DNA from: Pyruvatibacter mobilis
GTDB taxonomy: Bacteria; Pseudomonadota; Alphaproteobacteria; CGMCC-115125
Assembly (NCBI RefSeq): GCF_012848855.1
Contig: NZ_CP051630.1
Coordinates: 2,335,501 to 2,399,500, forward strand
DNA length: 64,000 nucleotides
Reading direction: 5' to 3'
Program-made: the position numbers and the translations under genes
Notes under the pieces: generated by a model
The model's input: the letters and a program-made list of their open reading frames with translations, nothing else
The model's database searches: none
Told to the model about the DNA's origin: nothing
Shown here: positions 18,001 through 27,347 of the stretch, piece after piece
Layout: each line of letters opens with the position of its first letter
Numbering within the stretch: the first letter of the stretch is position 1

Positions 18001-18618
18001 TCAGGCGGCGATGCGGGCCACGGCCTCTTCCGCGCGGGCCACGGCCTCATCGTCCGCCAGCACGCGGCCGGCGCCGATCAGTTCCACATCATGGATGCCG
18101 ATGAAGCCCAGCGCGTGGCGCAGCCAGGTGGAGGCGAAGTCGATCTCCGAGCCAAGCCGGGTGCCGCCGGAGGCCATGGCGACATAGGCCTTCTTGCCTT
18201 CAAGCAGGCCGACGGGGCCGTTTTCGGTGTAGCGGAACGTGATGCCAACGCGGGCCACCTGGTCGAACCAGGCCTTGAAGACGGCGGGGACGCCGAAATT
18301 GTAGATCGGGGTGCCGATGACCACGATGTCGGCGGCCTGAAGATCGGCCACCAGCGCGTCGGAAGTGGCGAGGGCCGCCACCTGCTCGGACGTGCGCTGA
18401 TCTTCCGGTGTGTTGATGGCAGCGGTGAAGGCCTCGGTGATGAAGGGCACGCCTCCGGCGAGGTCGCGGCGGATGACATGCACATCGCCATGGCGCGCGG
18501 TCAGCTGATCAACAATGCGGGCACTGAGGCCGCGGGTGACGGAGCCTGCGCTGCGGGCGCTGGCGTCGATATGCAGGACGGTGATCGGCGTTTCTGTCTG
18601 CTGCTTGGGATGGGCCAT
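18001..18618 (-). CDS. azoR: FMN-dependent NADH-azoreductase (AzoR family)
   Basis: The 205 residues form a flavodoxin-like fold. The FMN phosphate loop is H-I-D-A-S-A-R near the start, the P-I-Y-N-F-G-V-P-A motif is the family signature near residue 100, and A-S-G-G-T follows. AzoR enzymes reduce azo dyes and quinones with NADH, often in thiol or electrophile stress. The start at 18618 is chosen over longer options for the GGAG upstream. It is transcribed separately from the dehalogenase-like gene. Confidence 0.88.
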   Translation of the reverse strand: MAHPKQQTETPITVLHIDASARSAGSVTRGLSARIVDQLTARHGDVHVIRRDLAGGVPFITEAFTAAINTPEDQRTSEQVAALATSDALVADLQAADIVVIGTPIYNFGVPAVFKAWFDQVARVGITFRYTENGPVGLLEGKKAYVAMASGGTRLGSEIDFASTWLRHALGFIGIHDVELIGAGRVLADDEAVARAEEAVARIAA

Positions 18619-18753
18619 CAGAGATCTCCGGTTTGCGCGTGATCCGGGTGCGGCCGGACACTGAATTGCGATAACCGGAAGATGGGCCAATCCCCTGCGC
18701 GCATTAACCGCTCAAACAGGGAATTATTTTTTCGCTGGCAGCAACAATAGATC

Positions 18754-19452
18754 TCATTCGGGCAGCGGGCCGGTCAGCGAGGCACGCTGGGACAATTCGA
18801 TCCAGTTGCCAAACGGGTCGCGGATGAAGGCAATGCGCGCCGTCTTGCCGAGTGTTTTTGGTTCCTGCGCACCGTAGGCCGGGTCATGGCCGACAATGCG
18901 GGCATATTCCGCATCCACATCAAACACCTGAATTGTCGAATAGCGCAGGCCGGGGCGCATCATCACATCATTGTCGGCGCGGTCCGGGACATCGGATGTG
19001 ATGCGGCCAACAATGCGGCTTTGGCCACAGGCCACCGCACAGGGCATGGTCTCATCAACCGGCAAGCCCACAGCGTCGCGGTAAAACGCCATGAAGGCGT
19101 CGACCGACAAGGTGGCCAGTTCCAGCGCCCAGTGATTGATGCCGTCACGTCCCGCGGGCCAGCGGACAAGTTCATTGCCGTCGGGGTCCGTCATGGTCTC
19201 AGGCTCTGCGGCATCCGGACAGGCAACCAGCAGCCGGAGATAGCCCGCGGTGCCGCGTGGTGGCAGCGGGTCTTTGGCGTGGTTGATCTTCAGTACCGCG
19301 CCGTCAAGCGTGTGGCGGTGCTGCCGGACCTGACGGGATACCGGCAGGACATGGTCGAACTGCACATGGGCGTGCTCACACCAGAATGCCGACACCTCCT
19401 CCGGTGCATTGGTGAAGAGCCCGACATCAAGCGAATTCTTGGCGAGTTGCAT
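18754..19452 (-). CDS. VOC (glyoxalase/extradiol) superfamily protein
   Basis: The 232 residues contain two VOC-type beta-alpha-beta-beta-beta modules: the first starts S-L-D-V-G-L-F-T-N-A-P-E-E and ends with D-P-D-G-N-E-L, the second begins I-N-H-W-A-L-E-L and ends with F-I-R-D-P-F-G-N-W-I-E-L. The D-P-x-G-N-x-x-E pattern closes each module and supplies the usual metal ligand Glu in the second. The reaction is unknown. The gene diverges from the amidohydrolase gene. Confidence 0.8.
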   Translation of the reverse strand: MQLAKNSLDVGLFTNAPEEVSAFWCEHAHVQFDHVLPVSRQVRQHRHTLDGAVLKINHAKDPLPPRGTAGYLRLLVACPDAAEPETMTDPDGNELVRWPAGRDGINHWALELATLSVDAFMAFYRDAVGLPVDETMPCAVACGQSRIVGRITSDVPDRADNDVMMRPGLRYSTIQVFDVDAEYARIVGHDPAYGAQEPKTLGKTARIAFIRDPFGNWIELSQRASLTGPLPE

Positions 19453-19630
19453 GGAAAGGCTGGCCTTTTTCTAGCGTGAGAGCACGCACCTAGTAGCCAC
19501 GGGGCAGGCGGAAGCGCAAGGCCACCATCACCGTTCCGCCGGTGCGATATCCCCGTACGGGCTGTGGTTGAAGTGGCGGCAACGGCAGGCCAAACTTGCC
19601 CCATAAAACAAAATTCAGGAGGACCCCCCG

Positions 19631-21376
19631 ATGCATGATCTCGTGATCAGGAACGGGCTTGTCTATGACGGGCTGGGCGGCAAGCCCTATGAGGCCGGTA
19701 TCGCCATTGACGGGGCGACCATCACCGCCGTCGGCACGGTGACAGGCGCAGGCCGCGAGGAGATCGACGCCAAGGGGCAGATCGTCACGCCGGGCTTTGT
19801 TGATCCGCATACGCATTATGACGGGCAGGTGACCTGGGACCCCTATCTGCAGCCTTCCACCTTCCATGGCGTCACCACCGCCGTGATGGGCAATTGCGGC
19901 GTGGGGTTTGCGCCTTGCGCGCCGGACCGGCACCAGTGGCTGATCGGGCTGATGGAAGGCGTGGAGGACATTCCGGGTACGGCGCTTTTTGAGGGCATCA
20001 AGTGGGGCTGGGAAAGCTTCCCGGACTATATGGACACGGTCGAGAAATCGCCGCTGGCGCTGGATGTGGGCCTGCAACTGCCGCACGGGGCGTTGCGCGC
20101 CTATGTGATGGGCGAGCGCGGGGCGCGGCTGGAGCCTGCGACCGAGGACGACACGGCGAAGATGGCGCAGCTTGTGGAAGACGCGCTCAATGCCGGCGCG
20201 CTGGGCGTCTCCACCTCGCGGACGGAAAAGCACCGCGACAAGGATGGCGAGCACACGCCGACCTACAAGTCCGAAGCGATGGAACTGAACGGCATCGCCG
20301 AGGCGATGAAGCGGGCCAATAAGGGGGTGTTTCAGTTGATCGCCGATTTCCGGGACGTGGACTGGGAATTCGACATGCTGCGCAAGGTGGTCGAGATTTC
20401 AGGCCGCCCGCTGTCGCTCACCATCGAGCAGGATGACCGGCACCCGGACATCTGGCGGACGGTGCTGGACAAGATCGCCCAGGCCAACAAGGACGGCCTG
20501 CCGATGCGCGGCCAGGTGCCGGCCCGGCCCACCGGCGTGGTGATGGGGCTGACGGCATCGCTCAATCCGTTCCTGCTCTACAAGACCTGGCACGAGATCA
20601 TGCCGCGCACGCTGGACGCGCAGGTTGCAGCGCTCCGCGACCCGGACTTCCGCGCCCGGCTGCTGGCGGAGAAGGTGGAGTTCAAGGAAGGCGAGATTTC
20701 CACGCAGCTGTTCTCCTGGTTCCACAAGATGTTCAAGCTGGGCAGCCCGCCCAATTATGAACCCTCGCCTGATGACAGCGTGGAGGCCCATGCCAAGCGC
20801 GAGGGCCGTGACCCGCGCGAGGTGCTGCTGGACTGGATGGCGGAAGATGACGGCAAAGCGCTGATCTATTACCCGCTGATGAACTATCTGCCGGGCGACC
20901 TCTCCTATGTGGAAGAAATGCTGAAGCACCCGAACACGGCGTTTGGTCTGTCCGACGGCGGAGCGCATGTGGGCATCATCTGCGACGCCAGCTTCCCGAC
21001 GACGCTTCTGACCCATTGGGGCCGTGACCGGACGCGCGGCGACAGGCTGCCGCTGGAGTGGCTGATCAGCGGGCAGACGAAAAAGACGGCGGAGCTCGTG
21101 GGGCTTTATGACCGCGGCGTGCTGGCGCCGGGCATGAAGGCGGATGTGAATGTCATCGACTTCGACAACCTCACCATGGACCGGCCGGAGATCGTCTATG
21201 ACCTGCCGGCTGGCGGCAAACGCTTCATCCAGAAGACGCGCGGCTATACGGCCAGCATCGTTTCCGGCGTGGTGGCGTTCCGCGAGGGTGAGCCGACCGG
21301 CGCGCTCAACGGCAAGCTCATTCGCGGTGCCCAGGCACGGCCTCACGGCGCGCGGCTGCCTGCTGCGGCAGAGTGA
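19631..21376 (+). CDS. Amidohydrolase, N-acyl-D-amino-acid deacylase-like
   Basis: The 581 residues have an amidohydrolase barrel: [10 protein letters not shown] (metal-binding HxH near 60), M-G-N-C-G-V-G-F (bridging Cys of the D-aminoacylase group) and S-D-G-G-A-H-V-G with the catalytic Asp. The later positions that carry metal-binding His in D-aminoacylases instead read F-Q-L-I-A-D-F and L-S-L-T-I-E-Q, so this may be a divergent subgroup with another substrate. An AGGAGG site precedes the ATG. A strong hairpin separates it from the rhodanese gene. Confidence 0.82.
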   Translation: MHDLVIRNGLVYDGLGGKPYEAGIAIDGATITAVGTVTGAGREEIDAKGQIVTPGFVDPHTHYDGQVTWDPYLQPSTFHGVTTAVMGNCGVGFAPCAPDRHQWLIGLMEGVEDIPGTALFEGIKWGWESFPDYMDTVEKSPLALDVGLQLPHGALRAYVMGERGARLEPATEDDTAKMAQLVEDALNAGALGVSTSRTEKHRDKDGEHTPTYKSEAMELNGIAEAMKRANKGVFQLIADFRDVDWEFDMLRKVVEISGRPLSLTIEQDDRHPDIWRTVLDKIAQANKDGLPMRGQVPARPTGVVMGLTASLNPFLLYKTWHEIMPRTLDAQVAALRDPDFRARLLAEKVEFKEGEISTQLFSWFHKMFKLGSPPNYEPSPDDSVEAHAKREGRDPREVLLDWMAEDDGKALIYYPLMNYLPGDLSYVEEMLKHPNTAFGLSDGGAHVGIICDASFPTTLLTHWGRDRTRGDRLPLEWLISGQTKKTAELVGLYDRGVLAPGMKADVNVIDFDNLTMDRPEIVYDLPAGGKRFIQKTRGYTASIVSGVVAFREGEPTGALNGKLIRGAQARPHGARLPAAAE

Positions 21377-21412
21377 CCGCCTGCGCGGCCCACTGAAACT
21401 GATCTATCTCAT

Positions 21413-21446
21413 TGGCCCCGTCCTGCATCTGCGCAGGATGGGGCCA
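21413..21446. terminator. Strong hairpin between deacylase-like and rhodanese genes
   Basis: TGGCCCCGTCCTGC and GCAGGATGGGGCCA form a 14-bp stem (one G-T pair) with a 6-base loop. There is no T-run, so it may be a weak terminator or an RNA-processing site rather than a classical terminator. Confidence 0.5.
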
Positions 21447-21476
21447 GTTACTTGACCCCACGGAAGGACATGAGCG

Positions 21477-21833
21477 ATGAGCGACAAGATCCTGCACGAA
21501 CTCTCCCCCGCCGAGGTGAAGGCGAAGATGGATGCCCATGAGGTGGTGGTGATCGATGTGCGCGAGCCGCGCGAATTTGGCGCCGAGCGCATTCCCGGCG
21601 CGCTCAACTTTCCGCTGTCGACCTTTGACGCCACCGCGCTGCCGACCGGCGGACGGCCGGTGATCCTGCATTGCGGCGTCGGCAAGCGCTCGGCCATGGC
21701 GGCGCAGAAATGCTTTGAGGGCGGTGCGGGCGAAGCCACGCACATGGCCGGCGGGCTGGGGGCGTGGAAGGACGCAGGGCTGCCGCTGATCGTGACGGAC
21801 CCTGCGACCGGGCAGCCGTCGCTGCAGGGCTAG
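21477..21833 (+). CDS. Single-domain rhodanese-like protein
   Basis: The 118 residues form one rhodanese domain: V-V-V-I-D-V-R-E-P-R-E-F near residue 22, I-P-G-A-L-N-F-P, and the active-site loop L-H-C-G-V-G-K-R-S-A with the persulfide-forming Cys, then M-A-G-G-L-G-A-W-K. It probably transfers sulfur to an unidentified acceptor. GGAAGGA lies upstream of the ATG. The stop shares a CTAG with the stop of the convergent fatty acid hydroxylase gene. Confidence 0.92.
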   Translation: MSDKILHELSPAEVKAKMDAHEVVVIDVREPREFGAERIPGALNFPLSTFDATALPTGGRPVILHCGVGKRSAMAAQKCFEGGAGEATHMAGGLGAWKDAGLPLIVTDPATGQPSLQG

Positions 21834-22744
21834 ACGGGGGTGCCCTGCCCTGCGTTGTTCTCCGCGCTATCCCTGCGCCATTCTGCCTTGAGCTGGGCGC
21901 TGGTCATGCGGGAGCCGTCGGGGCTCCAGCCGGGCGGGCCGAAGGTATAGCCCCACCATTCCCGCGCGGAGCGGACGCCGAACCAGTCGCGGAAGATCGC
22001 TGCCCATTCGTGGAAGGCGATGACGAGCGGGTTGTGGCTCTTCAGGTTCTTGATGATGCCATAGGTACACGGATCATCATCGCGCTCGGCCACAAAGGTG
22101 CCGAACAGGCGGTCCCAGATGATGAAGACGCCCGCGTAATTGGCATCGATGTAGCGCGGGTTGGTGGCGTGGTGGACGCGGTGATGGCTGGGGGTGTTGA
22201 ACACGGCCTCGAACCAGCGCGGCATGCGGCGGATCATCTCCGTGTGGATCCAGAACTGGTAGACGAGGTTGAGCCCGCCCACGAAGGCAATGAGCAGCGG
22301 GTGGAAGCCGAGCCACACCATGGGCACCCAGAGGAACAGGAGGCCCGTGAAGGTGCTGGTCCAGGGCTGGCGCAGGGCGGTGGAGAGATTGTAGTGCCGG
22401 CTTGAGTGGTGGCCCACATGGTTGGCCCAGAACCAGCGCACTTCGTGGCTCCACCGGTGCCACCAGTAATAGAGAAAATCATCGAGCAGGAAGGCTGCCG
22501 GGAACGCCCACCAGGCGAAGCCGAAATCAAACAGGCGATGCTCATAGGTGAGCGCGTAGACCGTGCCGAAGACGCCCGCCAGCAGGGTGGCGATGATGAC
22601 ATAGCCGAGGCCCATGGTAAGGCTGGCTGAGGCGTCCTTCAGGGTGTAGCGCGCGCGGCCGGTTCTGCGGCCTGCGATGATCTCGACAGCGAGCAACAGG
22701 ATGAAGACGGGGATCGCATAGGCGACGGGATTGGGGAGATCCAT
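21830..22744 (-). CDS. Sterol desaturase/fatty acid hydroxylase family protein
   Basis: A 304-residue membrane di-iron oxygenase. Hydrophobic segments lie near residues 8-24, 42-66 and 78-90, with another pair at about 130-160. The histidine clusters H-R-W-S-H (about 97), H-V-G-H-H (about 109) and H-H-R-V-H-H (about 190) are those of the fatty acid hydroxylase superfamily. It would hydroxylate or desaturate a membrane lipid using O2. Its stop overlaps the rhodanese stop. The flavin monooxygenase gene lies just upstream on the same strand. Confidence 0.92.
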   Translation of the reverse strand: MDLPNPVAYAIPVFILLLAVEIIAGRRTGRARYTLKDASASLTMGLGYVIIATLLAGVFGTVYALTYEHRLFDFGFAWWAFPAAFLLDDFLYYWWHRWSHEVRWFWANHVGHHSSRHYNLSTALRQPWTSTFTGLLFLWVPMVWLGFHPLLIAFVGGLNLVYQFWIHTEMIRRMPRWFEAVFNTPSHHRVHHATNPRYIDANYAGVFIIWDRLFGTFVAERDDDPCTYGIIKNLKSHNPLVIAFHEWAAIFRDWFGVRSAREWWGYTFGPPGWSPDGSRMTSAQLKAEWRRDSAENNAGQGTPV

Positions 22745-22771
22745 GGCGTTGGCTCGGGTGCTTTAGTTGTC

Positions 22772-23848
22772 TCAAGTGTCGCGGGCGTCGAGGAGCGGTG
22801 CGTGGTCGATGCGCGGCAGGACGAGGCGGGAGAAATAGTCCGCCTCCTGCGCATGCGGGTAGCCCGACAGGATGAAGGCGGAGAAGCCCATCTCGCGATA
22901 CATCTCGAGCTTGGCGGCCACCTGATCCGGATTACCGACAATTGCCGCGCCGCAGCCTGAGCGGGCGCGGCCGATGCCGGTCCACAGATTGTCCTCGACG
23001 AAGCCGTCATCATCGGCGGCATCGCGCATCATGGCCTGGCGGCGCACGCCTTCGGACGCGGCATCCAGCGCACGGGCGCGGAGCTTCTCCCCTTCCGCCG
23101 CATCAAGCTTCGACATGATGTGGCGGGCATGGGCCCGTGCCTCGTCTTCCGTCTCGCGGACGATGACGTGGACGCGGTAGCCGAATTTGAGCGTGCGGCC
23201 ATGGGCTGCGGCGCGCTTTGTCATGTCGTCCACAAGCGCCTGCACCTTATCCTTGGTGTCCGGCCACATGAGGAAGACGTCAGCGGCCTTTGCGGCCACC
23301 TCGCGGGCGGCGGGGGACATGCCGCCGAAATAAAAGGGCGGGCATTTGCCGGAAACGGTGCCGACGCGCATGGGGTCGAGCTGCATCTGGTAGTGCTCGC
23401 CGTCGATGTCCACGGGCTTGCCGTCCAGCAGGGTACGGACGATCTCCATGGCTTCCAGCGTGCGCTGGTAGCGCGGGGCGGACTCCATGGTCTGGCCGGG
23501 CATGTCGGACGAGATGATGTTGACCGTCAGGCGGCCGCCGAGCATCTGGTCGAGCGTTGCGATCTGCCGGGCGAGCTGGGGCGGCCACATCTCACCGCAG
23601 CGGACGGCCAGCAGCAGGCGCATCTTCTTCACATTGGGCGCAACGCCCGCGGCAAAGGCCACGGGGTCGATGCCGAGGGAATAGCCCGAGGGCAGCAGGA
23701 TATTGTCAAAGCCGCCCGCCTCCGCGGCATCGACGATTGTCTTGCAGTGCTCGAAGGACGACAGGAAGGCCGGGTCCTGGGTGCCGAGAAACTCGGCGTC
23801 GTCATCGCACAGGGCGGAGAACCAGGAGATTTCGACAGGCGTGGTCAT
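22772..23848 (-). CDS. LLM-class flavin-dependent monooxygenase, SsuD-like
   Basis: The 358 residues match bacterial luciferase-like monooxygenases close to alkanesulfonate monooxygenase: E-I-S-W-F-S-A-L near the start, G-F-D-N-I-L-L-P-S-G-Y, R-L-L-L-A-V-R, R-L-T-V-N-I-I-S, R-Y-Q-R-T-L-E-A-M-E-I-V and a G-N-P-D-Q-V-A region near the C-terminus. It needs reduced FMN from a separate reductase. No ssu transporter genes are nearby, so the substrate is open. Its ATG overlaps the stop of the upstream AT-richer gene (ATGA). Confidence 0.88.
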   Translation of the reverse strand: MTTPVEISWFSALCDDDAEFLGTQDPAFLSSFEHCKTIVDAAEAGGFDNILLPSGYSLGIDPVAFAAGVAPNVKKMRLLLAVRCGEMWPPQLARQIATLDQMLGGRLTVNIISSDMPGQTMESAPRYQRTLEAMEIVRTLLDGKPVDIDGEHYQMQLDPMRVGTVSGKCPPFYFGGMSPAAREVAAKAADVFLMWPDTKDKVQALVDDMTKRAAAHGRTLKFGYRVHVIVRETEDEARAHARHIMSKLDAAEGEKLRARALDAASEGVRRQAMMRDAADDDGFVEDNLWTGIGRARSGCGAAIVGNPDQVAAKLEMYREMGFSAFILSGYPHAQEADYFSRLVLPRIDHAPLLDARDT

Positions 23849-24957
23849 GACCGTTCCTTGCGGCTGTCATCGCGGAATGCCTGGACGACCTGAGCAATTG
23901 GCGATGCACCCCCATCGTCCATGCTGTCTATCGTCCGTGGACGGAAGACTGCCCGAAGGACGTGATCTCTGTCCTCAACGTGCATGTCTCCTCCAGCCAG
24001 CATGGCGATGTACGTTTCCAACATCGTCTGCCGTTCGAGTGCATCATCGTACATCGCAGCTTCATTCCGATAGACCCGCGCGACAATGCGAATTGCCCAC
24101 AAGACAACCGCGGTTGGAACACCAAGAACTAGCGCCAGGATCGGTAAAGACGCTGGGTCCAGTGTGGTTATCGATGCCCAGGTTGATGCTATGATTATTG
24201 CACCAGCTATCACAAATAGCGTGAGCAATACGATGAGACCGCAAAACCAGTTACCTCTCGCTTTTAGGTGTGCCCCTGCGCGGCTTTTCCAAAATGAGAT
24301 GGGTTGGTTAAGTGCTAATTTTTCTCGGAAGCTGTCCTCTATTTGATTAACTCCGCTTTCTATTCGTTCCTCCATCTGATTTGACTGCGATTGGAGCTCT
24401 TCTAGTTTGAGCCGCGTATCAGCCAGTAGGTCGCCCACATTGATCGCGGAACTCAGCGCATCTTTCAGCTCTAGTGCTGTATTGATCATCCCAGCGAGAC
24501 GAATTTCGCTTGCCGAGTCGAGGCTACCTGCTGCGCTTAATTCGTCTGGGAATGGGATATGCGGCGATATCAGTGGGACTAGGTTCTGCACATAATTAGC
24601 CGCTGACTCTATATCGCCACGCGCGAGTAGCTCGTTCAACTCGGACCGATGTTGAGCGATGGGAACTGATCTTCTTTCGTCGTACTCGGCAAGCCCTTGG
24701 AGGATTTGCGATTTAGCCAGGGACGGATTTGACTCCTCAAGGATTACTCCGTTTGCAATCAGTCGGGCCCCTCTCCATAGACTGTCGGCCAGATCGAACT
24801 TGTGGCTGCTGAGCACTTCTTGCAGGTTCTTTGCGGCCTCGACCTCACTCTTGGAGAATTTTGCTAGGTTGCCGAGGCCAACCTCTCCTGTAAGAAGTGC
24901 AGGAATTGAACCTTGGCGTTCAAGTCTCCAGGTCCAGTCACCAATTTGCTGTACCAT
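23845..24957 (-). CDS. Accessory coiled-coil membrane protein, unknown function
   Basis: The 370 residues start at 24957 (GAGG upstream). Residues 1-150 are mixed helical without a recognised domain, residues about 170-205 (L-A-D-T-R-L-K-L-E-E-L-Q-S-Q-S-N-Q-M-E-E) form a coiled coil, and two membrane segments follow (L-I-V-L-L-T-L-F-V-I-A-G-A-I-I near 230, then L-P-I-L-A-L-V-L-G-V). The cytoplasmic tail includes A-L-E-R-Q-T-M-L-E-T-Y-I-A-M-L-A-G-G, reminiscent of DUF6161 proteins (uncertain). The DNA is markedly AT-richer than its neighbours. The stop overlaps the SsuD-like start as ATGA, so translation is coupled despite the foreign composition. Confidence 0.75.
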   Translation of the reverse strand: MVQQIGDWTWRLERQGSIPALLTGEVGLGNLAKFSKSEVEAAKNLQEVLSSHKFDLADSLWRGARLIANGVILEESNPSLAKSQILQGLAEYDERRSVPIAQHRSELNELLARGDIESAANYVQNLVPLISPHIPFPDELSAAGSLDSASEIRLAGMINTALELKDALSSAINVGDLLADTRLKLEELQSQSNQMEERIESGVNQIEDSFREKLALNQPISFWKSRAGAHLKARGNWFCGLIVLLTLFVIAGAIIIASTWASITTLDPASLPILALVLGVPTAVVLWAIRIVARVYRNEAAMYDDALERQTMLETYIAMLAGGDMHVEDRDHVLRAVFRPRTIDSMDDGGASPIAQVVQAFRDDSRKERS

Positions 24958-24991
24958 GATGTATCCTCTCAACTTCAGCAGAAAATCCTGG

Positions 24992-25014
24992 ATGCCGTGG
25001 TCAAGCCACGGCAT
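24992..25014. repeat. Single TCAAG-loop palindrome with different arms
   Basis: ATGCCGTGG and CCACGGCAT form perfect 9-bp arms around the loop TCAAG. It sits just before the AT-richer gene, between it and the aldo/keto reductase gene, and belongs to the window-wide hairpin family with a unique arm sequence. Confidence 0.85.
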
Positions 25015-25026
25015 GACAGGTGCGGG

Positions 25027-25947
25027 TCAAGGCAGCGGCTGGCCGGTGGCGGCTTCGTAGACGGCGTACCAGTCGGCGCGGGTGAGGGTTACGTCCAGCG
25101 CGCTCATGGCGTCGGCGATGCGCACGGGGGTCTGGCTGCCGATGATGGGGATGGGGGCTGACGGATGCGCCAGCACGAAGGCAAGCGCGATGGCCGTGCG
25201 GCTGACGCCGCGCTCCTTTGCCAGCCGGTCCAGCGTGATGATGACATCGGCGAGTTCGGGGGTGGCCGCCTCGTTGGCCTCGAGCATCAGGCGGCCGCCG
25301 GCCAGCGGGCTCCAGGCAAGCGGCGTCATGCCGGTTTCCATGCACAGATCAAGCACGCCATTGGTGACCGGCTCGACAGCGATGGCGGAGAATTCCGGCT
25401 GCTGGGTGGCGAGCGGCACATCCAGATGGGCCTGCAGGGCGCGGATCTGGGCGCTTGTGTGATTTGAGAGGCCGATCTCGCGGATCTTGCCTTCCGTGCG
25501 CAGGGCGGTGAGTGTTTCGGCCACCTCAGCCGGGTGGCTCAGCATGTCCGGCCGGTGGATCTGGTAGAGGTCGATCACGTCGATCTTCAGGCGGCGGAGG
25601 GACGCTTCGCACGCCTTCCGCAGATAGGTTGCGCTGCTGTCATAGGGGGTGCCGGGGATGATGCCGCCCTTGCTGGCGATCACCATGCGGTCGCGCAAGG
25701 CGGGGCGTGCGGCCAGCACCTCGCCGAACAGCTCCTCGGCAGCGCCGAAATGCATGTCGGAATCAAGGCCGTAGACGTCCGCCGTGTCGAACAGGGTCAT
25801 GCCCGCATCCAGCGCGATCTCGACCTTGCGCGTGGCATCGGCCACATCGGTGCCCGCATAGCGCCACATGCCATAGGCGATGGGGGCGACCGTGAGGCCG
25901 CTCTGGCCGAGGCGCCGGTTTGACCTGGCGATCACGAGATCGGACAT
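25027..25947 (-). CDS. Aldo/keto reductase
   Basis: The 306 residues are an NADPH-dependent aldo/keto reductase barrel: T-L-F-D-T-A-D-V-Y-G with catalytic Asp and Tyr, I-A-S-K-G-G with Lys, and Y-Q-I-H-R-P with His. P-I-I-G-S-Q-T-P-V-R-I near the C-terminus binds the nucleotide. It most resembles the YdhF group. The start at 25947 has AGGGGAA upstream. The substrate is unknown. Confidence 0.93.
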   Translation of the reverse strand: MSDLVIARSNRRLGQSGLTVAPIAYGMWRYAGTDVADATRKVEIALDAGMTLFDTADVYGLDSDMHFGAAEELFGEVLAARPALRDRMVIASKGGIIPGTPYDSSATYLRKACEASLRRLKIDVIDLYQIHRPDMLSHPAEVAETLTALRTEGKIREIGLSNHTSAQIRALQAHLDVPLATQQPEFSAIAVEPVTNGVLDLCMETGMTPLAWSPLAGGRLMLEANEAATPELADVIITLDRLAKERGVSRTAIALAFVLAHPSAPIPIIGSQTPVRIADAMSALDVTLTRADWYAVYEAATGQPLP

Positions 25948-26038
25948 GTATTTCCCCTGCCGTCCTGCATATTGTCTGGGTCCCGGTTGCACCGGCCCCT
26001 TCGCCTCCGCCCCATAGCACAGACCGAAGAGCACGCGA

Positions 26039-27139
26039 ATGTCGAGCCCCTCCCCCGCCGATCACAGCCGCACGAGCATCCGTTACGCCATTATCGGCGC
26101 GGGCATGATGGGCAATGAGCATATCCGCAATATCGCGATTACCGAGGGGGCGGAGACCGTGGCCGCGGCGGACCCGCATGAGGGCTCCCGCGACTGGGCG
26201 AAGCTGACGATGGACGGCGCGCCGATTGCCCTGTTCGAAGATTATCGTGACCTACTGAACGAGGCCGACAGCTTTGACGCGGTGATTGTCGCGACGCCCA
26301 ACCACACCCACCGGGCGGTGCTGGAGGATGTGTTTGCGACGGGCAAGCACGTGCTGATTGAAAAGCCCCTGTGCACCACTATCGAGGATTGCCGCTGGGT
26401 CGCCGATCAGACGGCGGACTACCCCGGGGTCGTGTGGATGGGGCTTGAATATCGCTGGATGCCTCCGGTGACGCGGTTTGTGGACGAGGTGCGGGCGGGG
26501 GCTGCGGGGGACGTGAAGATGCTGACGATCCGCGAGCACCGGTTTCCATTCCTGCGCAAGATCGGCGACTGGAACCGGTTCAACCGCAATTCGGGCGGCA
26601 CGCTGGTGGAGAAGAGCTGCCATTTCTTCGACCTGATGCGGCATGTCATCGGTGCCGAGCCTGTCCGCGTGATGGCCTCCGGCGGGCAGGACGTGAACCA
26701 TCTCGACGAGGCCTATGACGGCGAGGTGCCGGACATCATGGACAATGCGTTTGTCATCGTGGAGTTCGACAACGGCGTGCGGGCCTGCCACGAGCTGTGC
26801 ATGTTCGTGACCCAGCTCGAACAGCGGGAGCACCTGACGGTGACCGGCACGAAAGGCGCGCTGGAAGTGACGATCCCGCAGGGCGAGCTGGCACATACGC
26901 TCAACACCGGCAATGACACCGTCCGCACACGGATCGAGGTGGAGGCCCGCGTGCTGGAGGCGGGGCACCATCACGGGGCGTCCTATTATCAGCATCTCGC
27001 CTTCCAGGAGGCGATCCGCAATGGCACGCCGCCGCTTGTGACCGTGGAGGACGGCTTGCGGTCGGTCGCCATGGGGCTGGCGGCGCAGCGCTCCATCGCG
27101 GAGGGGCGGATTGTCGACATGGCAGAATTCGGGCTCTGA
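26039..27139 (+). CDS. Gfo/Idh/MocA family oxidoreductase
   Basis: The 366 residues start with a Rossmann fold (Y-A-I-I-G-A-G-M-M-G near residue 17), then V-A-T-P-N-H-T-H and the family signature E-K-P-L-C near 105. The C-terminal domain has R-N-S-G-G-T-L-V-E-K-S-C-H-F-F-D with the likely catalytic His. Members oxidise or epimerise sugars and cyclitols with NAD(P). It diverges from the aldo/keto reductase gene, suggesting a shared carbonyl or sugar substrate, but there is no transporter or sugar kinase nearby. Confidence 0.9.
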   Translation: MSSPSPADHSRTSIRYAIIGAGMMGNEHIRNIAITEGAETVAAADPHEGSRDWAKLTMDGAPIALFEDYRDLLNEADSFDAVIVATPNHTHRAVLEDVFATGKHVLIEKPLCTTIEDCRWVADQTADYPGVVWMGLEYRWMPPVTRFVDEVRAGAAGDVKMLTIREHRFPFLRKIGDWNRFNRNSGGTLVEKSCHFFDLMRHVIGAEPVRVMASGGQDVNHLDEAYDGEVPDIMDNAFVIVEFDNGVRACHELCMFVTQLEQREHLTVTGTKGALEVTIPQGELAHTLNTGNDTVRTRIEVEARVLEAGHHHGASYYQHLAFQEAIRNGTPPLVTVEDGLRSVAMGLAAQRSIAEGRIVDMAEFGL

Positions 27140-27167
27140 ATTGCGGAAATCGTGGGGTCGGGCCGGA

Positions 27168-27196
27168 TTGACATGACTCGCGCCGGCGCCCATTGT
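27168..27196 (+). promoter_or_regulatory. Sigma-70-like promoter of a leader or small RNA
   Basis: TTGACA (27168-27173) and CATTGT (27191-27196) are separated by 17 bases. The -35 is perfect and the -10 matches at three positions. A transcript would run about 165 nt to the terminator at 27348-27370. Confidence 0.4.
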
Positions 27197-27234
27197 CGGC
27201 AACGTAATTTCAATTGACCCGGATGGCCGGTCCC

Positions 27235-27318
27235 ATGACCTGCGTCTCTTTCATGTCCGACTGCGTGACGCGCGTATTTCTCGCGCCGGCCTGCACGCGC
27301 GCGGCCATGACAGACTGA
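27235..27318 (+). CDS. Possible 27-residue leader peptide
   Basis: A short frame runs from ATG 27235 to TGA 27316-27318 between the candidate promoter and the terminator upstream of the efflux gene. It encodes three Cys and no run of one amino acid. No strong ribosome site is seen. It could be chance; its position is the only reason to list it. Confidence 0.25.
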   Translation: MTCVSFMSDCVTRVFLAPACTRAAMTD

Positions 27319-27347
27319 CGCAAAGCCTTCCATCTCATTTGATGCGC

